Source: JAAYCI01 sp964370195 (GTDB lineage Bacteria; Bacillota; Clostridia; Oscillospirales; Ruminococcaceae). From it: a DNA stretch of 64,000 nt. Positions 34,001 through 42,593 of the stretch are shown here, one piece after another. How positions within the stretch are numbered: position 1 is the first letter of the stretch; each line of letters opens with the position of its first letter. The DNA is taken from assembly GCA_964370195.1 (NCBI GenBank), contig CAYJIH010000006.1, forward strand, positions 1-64,000. Direction: 5' to 3'. The notes under the pieces are model-generated. The model made no database searches. It saw only the letters and a list, made by a program, of their open reading frames with translations, and was not told the DNA's origin. The translations under genes were made by a program, and so were the position numbers.

Positions 34001-34778
34001 TTTCCCCGGCACAAACTGCGAATACGACACAGCGCGTGCTTTAGAGCGAGCCGGTGCACAGGCCGATATTTTTGTTATTCAAAACCGCACAGCGCATGAA
34101 GTGGCCGAAAGCGCTTCCATCCTTGCCAAAAAAATTGCCGAAAGCCAAATTCTTGTATTTCCCGGTGGATTTTCGGGCGGAGACGAACCAGAGGGCAGCG
34201 CAAAACTCATTGCCTCTTTCTTCCGTGGCCCTGCTTTAAGCGATGCAGTGCATACATTATTGGAACAAAAGGATGGCCTTATTTTAGGCATTTGCAACGG
34301 TTTCCAGGCGCTTATCAAGCTAGGTCTTGTGCCGTATGGGCGCATTACGCCACCCAGTGAGGATGCCCCCACCCTTACATTCAATGCCATTGGCCGCCAT
34401 CAAAGCATGCTTGTTCGCACACGCGTGGCCTCTACACTTTCACCGTGGCTTTGCAATGAGCCCGTGGGTAGCATCCATACCATTGCAATTAGCCATGGCG
34501 AAGGCCGCTTTGTTGCCTCAAACGCACTTTTAGAGCAGTTGATTCAAAATGGGCAAGTGGCCACACAATACATAAATGCACAAGATAACCCCAGTATGGA
34601 CATTCGCTTTAACCCTGCCGGTAGCCTTTGTGCCATCGAAGGGATTACCTCACCCAATGGCCGTGTTTTCGGCAAAATGGCACACTCTGAACGCAGTGGT
34701 ACACATCTATATGCCAACGTACCGGGCAATAAACATCAGCCTTTATTTGAAAACGGTGTATCGTACTTTAATATTTAG
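31071..34778 (+). CDS. purL: phosphoribosylformylglycinamidine synthase, single-chain
   Basis: The 1235-residue FGAM synthase has all parts in one chain: an N-terminal PurS-like region, two AIRS-type halves (DTYWSDHCRHTTF, NETHNHPTEIEPFGGAATCIGG, GGATGRDGCGG, later ETCAGMSYGFDPYLS and AAIGGKDSMSGSF), and a C-terminal glutaminase (VPVFPGTNCEYD, nucleophile Cys in ILGICNGFQALIKLG, then SHGEGR). This differs from Bacillus, where PurS, PurQ and PurL are separate. The ATG at 31071 follows TATAGGAGTACTT. It forms FGAM from FGAR, ATP and glutamine. Confidence 0.97.
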   Translation: MVYRIYAEKKQSYAVEANALAEELRSLLGIQSLNSLRILHRYDVEGLSEDMFLQCCHTVFAEPPVDVLHHSLPEADIQFAVAYLPGQFDQRADSAAECIQLISQAERPIVKSAKVYLLNGQISDSDIDRIKSYLINPVESHEDSLDEKSSLHTTFLPPDDIEILHGFGTMSSETRLQFLQDYSLAMDIDDLLFCQAYFQEEGRDPSLTELRMIDTYWSDHCRHTTFGTQIDNVQIDDDKTKKSYETYISCRNKLYANRVKPECLMDLATIGAKSLKAEGRLTGVDESEEINACSVNITADVNGKSEPWLLLFKNETHNHPTEIEPFGGAATCIGGAIRDPLANRGYVFGAMRISGAANPLVPISETLPGKLPQRKIVRTAAAGYSSYGNQIGLATGLVHEFYHPGYLAKRMELGAVLGAVPLSAVRREVPEAGDVVLLLGGATGRDGCGGATGSSKAHKVESLSSCGAEVQKGNAPMERKLQRLFRNPEATQLIRRCNDFGAGGVSVAIGELADGLDIQLDAIPKKYDGLDGTELAISESQERMAIVVEAADVPRMIQLATTENLTATQVAQVTDTGRLRMYWRGNKIVDLARTFLNSNGAEKHTSVQVPSLPTPQFSQPDGTSTQQKLQNFFNDLSFCGQKGLSEMFDSTIGAASLLMPFGGKRQLTPVQAMAMKLPVLGETETCAGMSYGFDPYLSEQNPHTGAYLAVLESVARLSACGFSHKDVYLTFQEYFERLRNEPLRWGKPFAALLGAFSAQLDLGVAAIGGKDSMSGSFEDLDVPPTLVSFAVAAGESSHITGPEFKHAGNRVALLSSELCDDNLTPKTDSFLAVVDLLEKGLREKSILSAWACGRGGVAEAVFKMGLGNALGIRFETTFKKEDLFTPAFGSFVVELAGEETIGEPLGCLTDEYTLNFGDETADLSVVQKVWEAKLEPVLPYQQPSFKKTPPSLCFEAKQQTRSGPKIGLSKPRALVPVFPGTNCEYDTARALERAGAQADIFVIQNRTAHEVAESASILAKKIAESQILVFPGGFSGGDEPEGSAKLIASFFRGPALSDAVHTLLEQKDGLILGICNGFQALIKLGLVPYGRITPPSEDAPTLTFNAIGRHQSMLVRTRVASTLSPWLCNEPVGSIHTIAISHGEGRFVASNALLEQLIQNGQVATQYINAQDNPSMDIRFNPAGSLCAIEGITSPNGRVFGKMAHSERSGTHLYANVPGNKHQPLFENGVSYFNI

Positions 34779-34848
34779 TTTCTATTTAATTTTTGTTTTA
34801 TCATGTTTTTATTATACGAATTGTAATATATAGCCGGGAGGATTTTCC

Positions 34849-36282
34849 ATGCAGCAAGACCGTTATATCTCACCATTCAGCACACGCTATGCCTCAGACG
34901 AGATGCAGTATATTTTTTCCAACGACAACAAGTTTCGCACTTGGCGCAAGCTGTGGATTGCGCTGGCCAGAGCCGAAATGGAGGAAGGCCTATCCATTAC
35001 AAAAGAACAAGTGGCCGAGCTAGAAGCCTTTCAGAATGACATCAATTATGAAGTGGCACAAGAGCGTGAGAAATTAGTGCGCCATGATGTAATGAGCCAC
35101 GTGTATGCCTATGGCCAGCAGTGCCCCAATGCCGCCGGTATCATTCATTTAGGTGCCACAAGCTGCTATGTGGGCGACAACACTGATATTCTTGTAATGA
35201 AGGAAGGCTTAACGCTTATTCGTAAAAAACTACTTGGTGTTATTGCTTTGTTGGCCGATTTTGCAGATGAATATAAGGACATGCCCGCGCTAGGCTACAC
35301 GCATTTGCAACCGGCACAGCCCACCACGGTGGGCAAACGTGCCAGCCTTTGGCTGCATGAATTTTACCTTGACTACTGCGAGGTAGACCGCCGTTTAAGC
35401 GAGCTAGCTTTACTTGGCAGCAAAGGCACCACGGGCACACAAGCCAGTTTTGTAGAATTATTTTCCGGCGATGATGAAAAAATCAAAAATGTGGAAAAAC
35501 GCATTGCCGCTGAAATGGGCATTGAAAACATTGTACCTGTTTCGGGCCAAACTTATTCCCGAAAAGTGGATTTCTTTGTGCTAAGCAGCTTATCTGGAAT
35601 CGCACAAAGCGCCGGAAAATTTGGCAATGATATGCGTATTTTACAAAACTTTAAAGAGATGGAAGAACCCTTTGGTAAGCAGCAAATTGGCTCGTCTGCC
35701 ATGCCCTATAAACGCAACCCCATGCGTAGCGAGCGCATTTGTTCCATTGCGCGCTACTTAGAAGTAGATTGCCTCAACCCCGGCCTTACTGCCTCAACAC
35801 AGTGGTTTGAGCGCACGCTGGATGATTCTGCCAACAAACGCATTGCCATGGCTGAAGGATTTTTGGCTGCCGATTCCATCTTAAATTTACTTTTAAATGT
35901 TTGCGATGGCCTTGTGGTATACCCAAAAGTTGTAGAGCGTCGCCTTTTTGCCGAGCTTCCTTTTATGGCCAGTGAAAACATTTTGATGCGTGCTGTAAAA
36001 AAAGGGGGCGACCGCCAAGAATTGCACGAGCGCATTCGCGAACATGCCCAAGAAGCAGGCCGTGTTGTTAAGGAAGAGGGTGGGGAAAATGATCTACTCA
36101 ACCGCCTCGCTGCAGATTCATCTTTCGGCCTTTCTGCACAAGAGCTAGCAGATTTAATGAACCCTGCAGATTATGTGGGCCGTGCTCCACAGCAAGTAAG
36201 CGAGTTTTTGTCCACATGCATTCGCCCCTTGCTAGCCGAAAACCAAGATTGTTTGGGTGGCCATGTTGAACTAAGCGTTTAG
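34849..36282 (+). CDS. purB: adenylosuccinate lyase
   Basis: The 477-residue fumarase/aspartase-superfamily enzyme acts twice in purine synthesis, splitting SAICAR and adenylosuccinate. It contains HLGATSCYVGDNTD, GYTHLQPAQPTTVGKRA, LGSKGTTGTQASF and the signature loop GSSAMPYKRNPMRSERI. Length suits the eukaryote-like subgroup found in many Clostridia. The ATG follows CCGGGAGGATTTTCC. It is the last gene of the operon and is followed by a strong terminator. Confidence 0.96.
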   Translation: MQQDRYISPFSTRYASDEMQYIFSNDNKFRTWRKLWIALARAEMEEGLSITKEQVAELEAFQNDINYEVAQEREKLVRHDVMSHVYAYGQQCPNAAGIIHLGATSCYVGDNTDILVMKEGLTLIRKKLLGVIALLADFADEYKDMPALGYTHLQPAQPTTVGKRASLWLHEFYLDYCEVDRRLSELALLGSKGTTGTQASFVELFSGDDEKIKNVEKRIAAEMGIENIVPVSGQTYSRKVDFFVLSSLSGIAQSAGKFGNDMRILQNFKEMEEPFGKQQIGSSAMPYKRNPMRSERICSIARYLEVDCLNPGLTASTQWFERTLDDSANKRIAMAEGFLAADSILNLLLNVCDGLVVYPKVVERRLFAELPFMASENILMRAVKKGGDRQELHERIREHAQEAGRVVKEEGGENDLLNRLAADSSFGLSAQELADLMNPADYVGRAPQQVSEFLSTCIRPLLAENQDCLGGHVELSV

Positions 36283-36340
36283 CGCGGAGAAACCGCTCCA
36301 CACCTCGTTTTCACTCATTCTGTTTTATTATTTTAACGAT

Positions 36341-36380
36341 AAAAAAGCCGAAAAGCAGCCCCTTGCTTTTCGGCTTTTTT
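36341..36380 (+). terminator. terminator of the purine operon
   Basis: A perfect 17-bp stem (36341-36357 with 36364-36380) with a six-base loop ends in six T. Confidence 0.92.
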
Positions 36381-36552
36381 ATAATCTGTATTTGACCTAT
36401 GCGAAAAAAAAACATATAATATAAGGGAGTAGGTTTTCATCCAGCTATTTACCTACCCTTTTCTGAAAAGTAAAATATTTTTTTAATTTTACTTTTTCTT
36501 GTATTTACGCAAATAATTCTATCTTATTTTGACAAAAAAGGAGGCACAAAAC

Positions 36553-39257
36553 ATGAACTTCTGTTCTCATTGTGGTGCCAAAATTATAGACCCAAACAGT
36601 AGGTTTTGCGCCGTATGTGGTGGCAAACTTGCGCTTGACGTGCCACTGGATGCCGCACTTTCTGCTTCGCCAACAACTGGCCTAGTAGAAGATGTTGCAC
36701 AGCCCACACTTCATATTTCACCAGACCGCATTTTAACGCCAGCTACGCCGGCGGAAAAACCATCGGAAAATACAAAGAATGCAGAAGATTTGTATAGTTC
36801 TCCTTTTGTCAAAGATACCTATTCTTCGGCACCGCGAAGTGGCGAAGGGTTTACCTTTGCTGCTGAAATGAAACAAGAAGCAGCACCGAAAACAGTGGCC
36901 ACGCAACCGTCAGCGCAGCGCATGGCCTCTGCACCAACGCAAACAAGTTCTGCTCTTGAAGCATCGGAGCCTATGCAGGAAAAAACACCTACATCAGATG
37001 CTTTTTCTCTTGTTGATGCACTACTGGCAGAATCTGCCGCAAAAAAGAAAGCCGCTGCAGAAAAAGAACTTTCCACCGATGTGCTCTCACATCCGGTGCC
37101 CACTACCCCTGCTGCAACAAAAACACCTGCGCGATCCGCTTCTACAGGCACAATGCACCCCACCACGCAGCACATTCCATCCCAAAACACAACGCAGGCT
37201 GATTTATTCGCGCAAGAGGCCACATCGCCCGCTGCAGAAAAATCAAATCTGTTCGCGCAAGNNNNNNNNNNNNNNNNNNNNNNNNNNNNNNNNNNNNNNN
37301 NNNNNNNNNNNNNNNNNNNNNNNNNNNNNNNNNNNNNNNNNNNNNNNNNNNNNNNNNNNNNTTCGCGCAAGAGGCCACATCGCCCGCTGCAGAAAAATCA
37401 AATCTGTTCGCGCAAGAGGCCACGCCGCCTACTGCAGAAAAACCAAATCTGTTCGCGCAAGAGGCCACACCGCCTGCTGCAGAAAAACCAAATTTGTTCG
37501 CGCAAGAGGCCACATCGCCCGCTGCAGAAAAATCAAATCTGTTCGCGCAAGAGGCCACGCCGCCTACTGCAGAAAATCCAAATTTGTTCACACAGGAGGC
37601 CACGCTGCCCGCTGCAGAAAATCCAAATCTGTTCGCACAAGAGACCGTGCCCTCTGCTGCCGCACCACTGGATCTTTTTGCACAAGGGGCATCCCCGGCC
37701 GCAAGCACGCAAGAAATCCCCGTGGCCCCTTCCGCGCCTCCTTCTTCGGCACGTCACAATATAGCGCGTCCGCATACGCACGGGGCTTCTGCGCCACAGC
37801 CGCACACGGTGCCGGCACAACGCATTGCACAGCCGAAACCACCGGCACAGCCACAAAAAATGTCTGCAACACCTGTGTCCAACATCCCGCCTCCTGTTTC
37901 GGCACACAATGCCCCTGTGATGGATCGCCGAAGCCAATCCATTGACAGTTATGATGATTTTTCTTTCGAAGAAACAAATCGCAAAAAAGGACATATTGTA
38001 CGCAATGTGCTCATTGGTGTTTTGGCCGGCTTACTGGTGTTGTTGCTTGCTGTATTGGGCTTTTTATACTGGCAAAACCGCCCAACACCCGTTATCGACG
38101 ATTTTACAACCGCTTTGGCTGCCCGTGATTATCAATCCATGTCTGAAAGTGTAACAGCCACCGGGGTAACCGCCTCTGGTGCCGAAGGCTGGGTTGCCTT
38201 GTGTGATGCCTTTGAAAGCGAAGAGGCACGTGCTGCTTTATCGCAAGAACTATCCCGTGTTTCAGCCAATGCCGACACTTCCGGTTTCCTATATCCCTCT
38301 GTTCGCTTAAAGGGCGATCCTCTATTTTTATTCATCAACCAATACCATGTACGTTTAACCGGCGTAAGTGTACTTGTTCCCAATGCCGCAGAAGGCACCA
38401 GCCTTCGTTTGTCGGCCGGAAATGAATTTCAAGATTTCACCGGCACTGCGGATGCATCGGGCATGTTGTTTACCGGCATTATGCCCGGCCTATATTCTGC
38501 CACTGTCACTTTACCGGATGGCACTGTGCAAGAAGGCACTGTTTCGGCCTTTTCCGTTGCGCAGCCAAATGTTGTGGATTTTGGCACGGAATCTGCCACA
38601 ACAGACACGCAAGCAGGCACGTATGCCAATTTAACCATCCAAAACTGCATTTCGGATGATGCACAAATTATGCTGAATGGCCAACTGACACCGGCTGTGC
38701 CCGTTTCCGGTGTTGTGCAGCTACAGGAAGTAGAACTTGGCTCTACCATTTCCATTGAAGCACAAGTAGACGGCACCACACAATCTGCCAGTGTTACATT
38801 TAGCGACCCAAACCAAACAACACTATCTTTTAGCAACTATACACAAACAGGCGAAGCTGCATCCGAAGCCGGCACCGCCAGCCAAACCTTAAGCGAAGCG
38901 GATGCCAATGCCGCTTTGGTTACATTTTATCAGTCCTATCTGGAAGCCATCAACCAACAAAGCTTAACTGGCATCCAGCTTTCTACCGAGGCAAACAACG
39001 GCAATTTGCAAGCACGCATTACTTCTACAGCGAACCAAGCAAATACCTATACATACGTAAGCGCTGCTGTAGACCCTGCCACGCTTACTGTGGAAGATGT
39101 AGACGGTGTTCCAACGGCTGAGTTTACAGCAAGCTGTAGCTTTAGTTATGTTGCGCGCGAAAACCCGGGCGAGCCGCAAACATCCACCAACACACAGGCC
39201 GTACGTATGATTTATCAAAATGGCACTTGGCTGGTAGATAGCTTCACAAACGTATAA
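36553..39257 (+). CDS. zinc-ribbon membrane protein, TcaA/YvbJ-like, with 15-residue tandem repeats (spans assembly gap)
   Basis: The protein starts with a zinc ribbon (CSHCGAK..CAVCGGK, residues 4-26), followed by a long low-complexity cytoplasmic region. Within that region is an array of 15-residue repeats of type NLFAQEATPPAAEKP; ten are visible, interrupted by a 100-N gap. A single membrane helix (VLIGVLAGLLVLLLAVLGFLYW region) comes next, then an extracellular part with a repeat-like domain and a C-terminal NTF2-like domain (LVTFYQSYLEAINQQ..GTWLVDSFTNV). This order matches TcaA of Staphylococcus and YvbJ of Bacillus, linked to cell-envelope and glycopeptide stress. The frame differs across the gap only because 100 N is not the true length. 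The ATG at 36553 follows AAAAAGGAGGCACAAAAC. Confidence 0.8.
37207..37681 (+). repeat. 45-bp coding minisatellite
   Basis: The motif encoding LFAQ recurs at exactly 45-base steps: 37207, 37252, then after the gap 37362, 37407, 37452, 37497, 37542, 37587, 37632 and 37677. Units alternate between ATSPAAEKS and ATPPTAEKP/ATPPAAEKP types and decay toward the 3' end. The array is in frame throughout, so copy-number change would alter linker length without a frameshift. Confidence 0.95.
37262..37361. other. assembly gap (100 N) inside the minisatellite
   Basis: Repeat phase shows the true gap length must be a multiple of 45 minus 10. Every such value also restores the reading frame (remainder 2 on division by 3), so the apparent frameshift is an artefact. 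Confidence 0.95.
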
Positions 39258-39328
39258 CACGTACCCAGAAAAGTACAACAATGCTATTATGCTTGCATTG
39301 TTACTACTTTACAGAAAGGGATTCTATT

Positions 39329-40228
39329 TTGCACAAAAAGCCCGCTCCCCCCTCGTCTTCTCAGCAAGATTCCCGGCGACACATCCGCCCGGCCTCTGTG
39401 CAGGCACAACGTGTAGCCGCTGTGCGGCGCCGTCGTCGTCAAAAACAGCGAATGCGTTTGGTGTTGTTGCTTGTTGCTCTTTTGCTTTTAGCCTTGCTCA
39501 CACTGGGCATTGTGCTTCTTACGCGCTTTTTACTTTCATCCGATGAAGCCAGCGCATCCTCTGTTTCTGTTGTAACCTCTGTTTCGGCACCGCCTTCTTC
39601 CTCTGTTTCCCTTGTTGTCGAAAGTGTGCCGGCCATTGTCGTTCCACCTGCCACAGGCGAATTTGATGTGGAGGGCATTCCACCACTTTATAACCGCTTT
39701 AATGCCATTCCTAGCGAAGTTACGGCAAATTTACAGCTAGCCCCAGCTGGTGGCTTACAAATGGAAACACAGGCAGCAGGAGCATTTAATGCAATGCAAA
39801 ACGCCGCAAGTGCAGACGGTATCACGCTTTCTGCTATTTCCGGCTATCGCTCGAATAGCCAGCAAAGCACCAATTACAACAATAGTATTCAGCGTTATCT
39901 TGCCTCTGGCTATTCAGAAGAGGAAGCCGTGCGCCTTACAGAACAATACTACGCCATCCCCGGCACGAGCGAGCATGAAGCCGGCCTTGCTATGGACATT
40001 GGCCAAATTGACGATGGCTTTGCAAACACAGCTGCCTACGCTTGGCTGCAAGAAAATTGCACGGATTACGGTTTTATTTACCGCTATCGCCAAGATGCAG
40101 TTGACATTACACACATCAACTGGGAGCCTTGGCACTATCGGTTTATAGGCGTAAACCACGCACTTGAATACGAGCGCCTTGGCATGAACTCCTTAGAGGA
40201 ATATGTTGCCTATTTAGAAAGTGCATAA
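39329..40228 (+). CDS. D-alanyl-D-alanine carboxypeptidase, VanY/LdcB family
   Basis: The 299-residue protein has a basic cytoplasmic N-terminus (RRRRRQKQR), one membrane helix (LVLLLVALLLLALLTLGIVLL region), a Ser/Val-rich linker and a LAS-family peptidase domain. The domain shows the zinc motif of VanY enzymes: SGYRS, then GTSEHEAGLAMDIG (His and Asp ligands) and HINWEPWHYRFIG (catalytic Glu and His ligand). It trims D-Ala or tetrapeptide stems from peptidoglycan outside the membrane. The start is TTG 39329, seven to eight bases after AGAAAGGG. It follows the TcaA-like gene by 71 bases, so both may respond to wall stress together. Confidence 0.9.
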   Translation: MHKKPAPPSSSQQDSRRHIRPASVQAQRVAAVRRRRRQKQRMRLVLLLVALLLLALLTLGIVLLTRFLLSSDEASASSVSVVTSVSAPPSSSVSLVVESVPAIVVPPATGEFDVEGIPPLYNRFNAIPSEVTANLQLAPAGGLQMETQAAGAFNAMQNAASADGITLSAISGYRSNSQQSTNYNNSIQRYLASGYSEEEAVRLTEQYYAIPGTSEHEAGLAMDIGQIDDGFANTAAYAWLQENCTDYGFIYRYRQDAVDITHINWEPWHYRFIGVNHALEYERLGMNSLEEYVAYLESA

Positions 40229-40234
40229 ATAAAT

Positions 40235-40268
40235 ATGCCCGCCTTGCTTCTTTGGGCAAGGCGGGCAT
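40235..40268. terminator. bidirectional terminator
   Basis: A 13-bp stem (40235-40247 with 40256-40268) sits between the converging carboxypeptidase and Cys-rich small-protein genes. Confidence 0.7.
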
Positions 40269-40284
40269 GTACGCTATTATATTG

Positions 40285-40422
40285 CTATTTTAAGCCTCTT
40301 AAACAGCTTGGCAGGTTGCCCATGGCCTTATGTGCCTGCACACATTTGCAGCACACACTATGATTTTGACAGTTTGTTTGTGGGCAAGGACATTTTACTG
40401 TATTGGTACATGGTTGTTGCAT
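40285..40422 (-). CDS. small Cys-rich protein (DUF6485-like)
   Basis: A 45-residue ORF runs from ATG 40422 to TAG 40285, preceded by AAAAGGTGGTGAAAAT, a good ribosome binding site. The protein has seven cysteines arranged CPCPQTNCQN, CCKC and PSC, and a tail KAMGNLPSCLRG. This closely resembles the DUF6485 pattern (C.C..PC...G.CCECxxYHR..GELPAC), a probable metal- or Fe-S-binding small protein of anaerobes with unknown function. It has a shared terminator downstream. The family link is from memory of the pattern. Confidence 0.75.
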   Translation of the reverse strand: MQQPCTNTVKCPCPQTNCQNHSVCCKCVQAHKAMGNLPSCLRGLK

Positions 40423-40586
40423 ATTTTCACCACCTTTTCTTTATTGTACCATAATTGCCCCGTTCTGTTTCCACCAATCTTTGCATTGTATTTCCCATGC
40501 GTTTATACTGGTAAGCATAAACGCACGCAAGCATCCTTTTTAATTTGATATTTTATTCTTGGTAGCACACCAAAGCGGAGGGTTTT

Positions 40587-41360
40587 ATGGTTTTAACCAT
40601 TGACATTGGAAACAGCAATATAGTTTTGGGTGGCTTTGAAGACGACCACATTTTCTTTACCTCTCGGCTTGCCACCAATTTTAAGTTGGAGGCCGACCAA
40701 CTGGCCGTTGAACTGGCCGGTGTATTTCATTTATACGGCGTGAACGCTTCGCGAATTCATGCTGTTGTTATTTCCTCTGTTGTTCCGTCTCTTACGCCCA
40801 TATTAAGGCAAGCATTAGCACATTTCACTTCAGTGGCTCCACTTCATCTTTCTTTAAAGCACGCCGGTGATGTTCAAGTGGATATTGAAAACCCGGCCGA
40901 ACTTGGCATGGATATTTTAGCCACCGCCTTGGCGGTGCGCCATACACGTGCCCTGCCTTGTGCAATTATCGATATGGGAACAGCCACAAAATTATCTGCC
41001 TTGGATAAAAACGGCGCTTTGCGAGGTGTTTCCATTGCACCGGGTCTTTTTGTTTCATTGGATGCCCTGCTTAACCGTGCCAGCCTTTTATCGGGTATTT
41101 CTCTTTCTGCCCCAACGCATGCCATTGGGCGAAACAGCACCGAAAGCATTCAAAGTGGTGTGGTTTTAGGCACAGCCGCCATGCTAGACGGCCTATTGCA
41201 AGCGTTCGAAAGTGAGCTTGGCTCTCTACAAAGCATTGTGGCCACCGGTGGGGCCGCCTCTTTGGTGGTGCCGCACTGCAAAGCCAACATTGAATTTTGT
41301 GAGCATCTACTGCTTGATGGATTGTATGCAGCTTATATAGCTGGTTTAAAAACGGTATGA
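40587..41360 (+). CDS. coaX: type III pantothenate kinase
   Basis: The 257-residue kinase phosphorylates pantothenate, the first step of coenzyme A synthesis. The ASKHA-fold motifs are present: LTIDIGNSNIVLGGF (phosphate 1), ISSVVPSLTP, ELGMDILATA, AIIDMGTATKLSAL (phosphate 2, catalytic Asp) and IATGGAASLV-type VATGGAA. Type III enzymes are not feedback-inhibited by CoA and need a monovalent cation. The ATG at 40587 follows AAAGCGGAGGGTTTT. Its stop overlaps an ATG at 41357 and the next gene starts 12 bases on. Confidence 0.95.
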   Translation: MVLTIDIGNSNIVLGGFEDDHIFFTSRLATNFKLEADQLAVELAGVFHLYGVNASRIHAVVISSVVPSLTPILRQALAHFTSVAPLHLSLKHAGDVQVDIENPAELGMDILATALAVRHTRALPCAIIDMGTATKLSALDKNGALRGVSIAPGLFVSLDALLNRASLLSGISLSAPTHAIGRNSTESIQSGVVLGTAAMLDGLLQAFESELGSLQSIVATGGAASLVVPHCKANIEFCEHLLLDGLYAAYIAGLKTV

Positions 41361-41371
41361 GGAGTGTATTT

Positions 41372-42535
41372 ATGAACATTTTTCATTTGTCATATCGCAA
41401 TTTTCTTTACAAACTCATACTGATTACTCTTTGTTGTTTGTTTGTTTTTTCCGCTCGCACTTTTGCCGCTTCTGCCGATGTAGAAGCTTTGCTTTCCCAA
41501 TTAAGCGCGTTGCAAAACAGCGATATCGACCCTGCATGGCTTCCGGATATCGAAGCAAATGAAGCTTTGGTGGAAGCATTATTGCAAGATTATGAATCAC
41601 TGAGCCGTACAGAGAAAGAAGAGTTAACAACCTCTCAAATGCAAGATTTACGTGCCTATTTCGTAGCACTTTATGAGGTTCAAGGGCGCGACGAAGATGA
41701 TTTAAACGCGTTGCTGGAGGAAGAATCAACCTCGGATACAGCCGCGCCGGCCATTTCGGTAAGCACATCTAGCACAAGCACACCTTCTTCCTCTGAAGTG
41801 GAAACAGCGAGCAGTTCTGTAAACAATACCACGCCTTCTGCGCAAAGCGAAATACAACCACAAAGTGAGGAAACACGCACAAGCAGTTCTGCATCTGCCT
41901 CGCTGGCTGTAGTGGAAACCACTACACAAAACAACACAACACCTCCACTCTTTTCTCTTTCATTTTTACAGTCTTTTTCAAACGAAAGCCCCTACGCCTT
42001 TTTTGCCTCTGTCACCTTTGGGCAAAGTCTCTTTTTTATTTCCATCGCCCTCATACTTTTGTTAATTATACGTTTTGCAGTTTCCATCGTAACCCTTGGT
42101 CCACCCCCGGGCAGCCTACGATACAAACGAAAAGAACAAAAAAAGCAACGTAAAATAGCCCAAAACGAAGAAGAAGAAATCCTTGAAACGTTTGGCACAT
42201 TTGATGTTGATGCCCCATTGCCACCGGATACACCCTTAATTACAGTAAAAGATGAATTCCCCACACAAGACATGGAGGCAATTGACCGTTTGATTGCAAC
42301 AACCGAAGAGAAAGCAACACCAAAGCCGATGCCCCCTATCGAAAACCCCATCGTGCCGTCTATTCCACCGGGTGTTGTGCTACCACAGCCTTCTGCACCC
42401 ACCGCTTCGCACGAAAAATCGCGCGAAAAAACTTCTCCGGCTTTGCCAAAACTAGGCGATGCTCGCACCGGCCGACCCACACGCATGCCTTTTTCCCAAG
42501 GTGATGCTTTTGATTTGGATGCCATAGACGACTGA
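41372..42535 (+). CDS. secreted/membrane protein of unknown function
   Basis: The 387-residue protein starts with a signal peptide (LYKLILITLCCLFVFSARTFAA-type, cleaving near AFA/AS). After it comes a helical acidic domain (residues about 30-110, with DVEALLSQLSALQNSDIDPAWLPD), a long Ser/Thr linker, a second membrane helix (LFFISIALILLLIIRFAVSIV region) and a cytoplasmic Lys/Glu-rich tail with a Pro-rich end. I recognise no family. It sits between coaX and a GlmU-like gene on one probable transcript. The ATG at 41372 follows TGAGGAGTGTATTT. The layout suggests a membrane sensor or scaffold. Confidence 0.75.
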   Translation: MNIFHLSYRNFLYKLILITLCCLFVFSARTFAASADVEALLSQLSALQNSDIDPAWLPDIEANEALVEALLQDYESLSRTEKEELTTSQMQDLRAYFVALYEVQGRDEDDLNALLEEESTSDTAAPAISVSTSSTSTPSSSEVETASSSVNNTTPSAQSEIQPQSEETRTSSSASASLAVVETTTQNNTTPPLFSLSFLQSFSNESPYAFFASVTFGQSLFFISIALILLLIIRFAVSIVTLGPPPGSLRYKRKEQKKQRKIAQNEEEEILETFGTFDVDAPLPPDTPLITVKDEFPTQDMEAIDRLIATTEEKATPKPMPPIENPIVPSIPPGVVLPQPSAPTASHEKSREKTSPALPKLGDARTGRPTRMPFSQGDAFDLDAIDD

Positions 42536-42593
42536 TACAAAGCAGTTTGTCTTTTAATAAAAATATGATTTTATTGCTTCGGAGGTTAAATAT

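Noticed and set aside
37207..37681. CRISPR-like repeat array
   Set aside because: The 45-bp units are contiguous, lack spacers and are in frame within a protein.
36529..39257. Frameshifted or split gene at 37261
   Set aside because: The frame change coincides with a 100-N placeholder inside a 45-bp repeat; every repeat-consistent gap length restores the frame.
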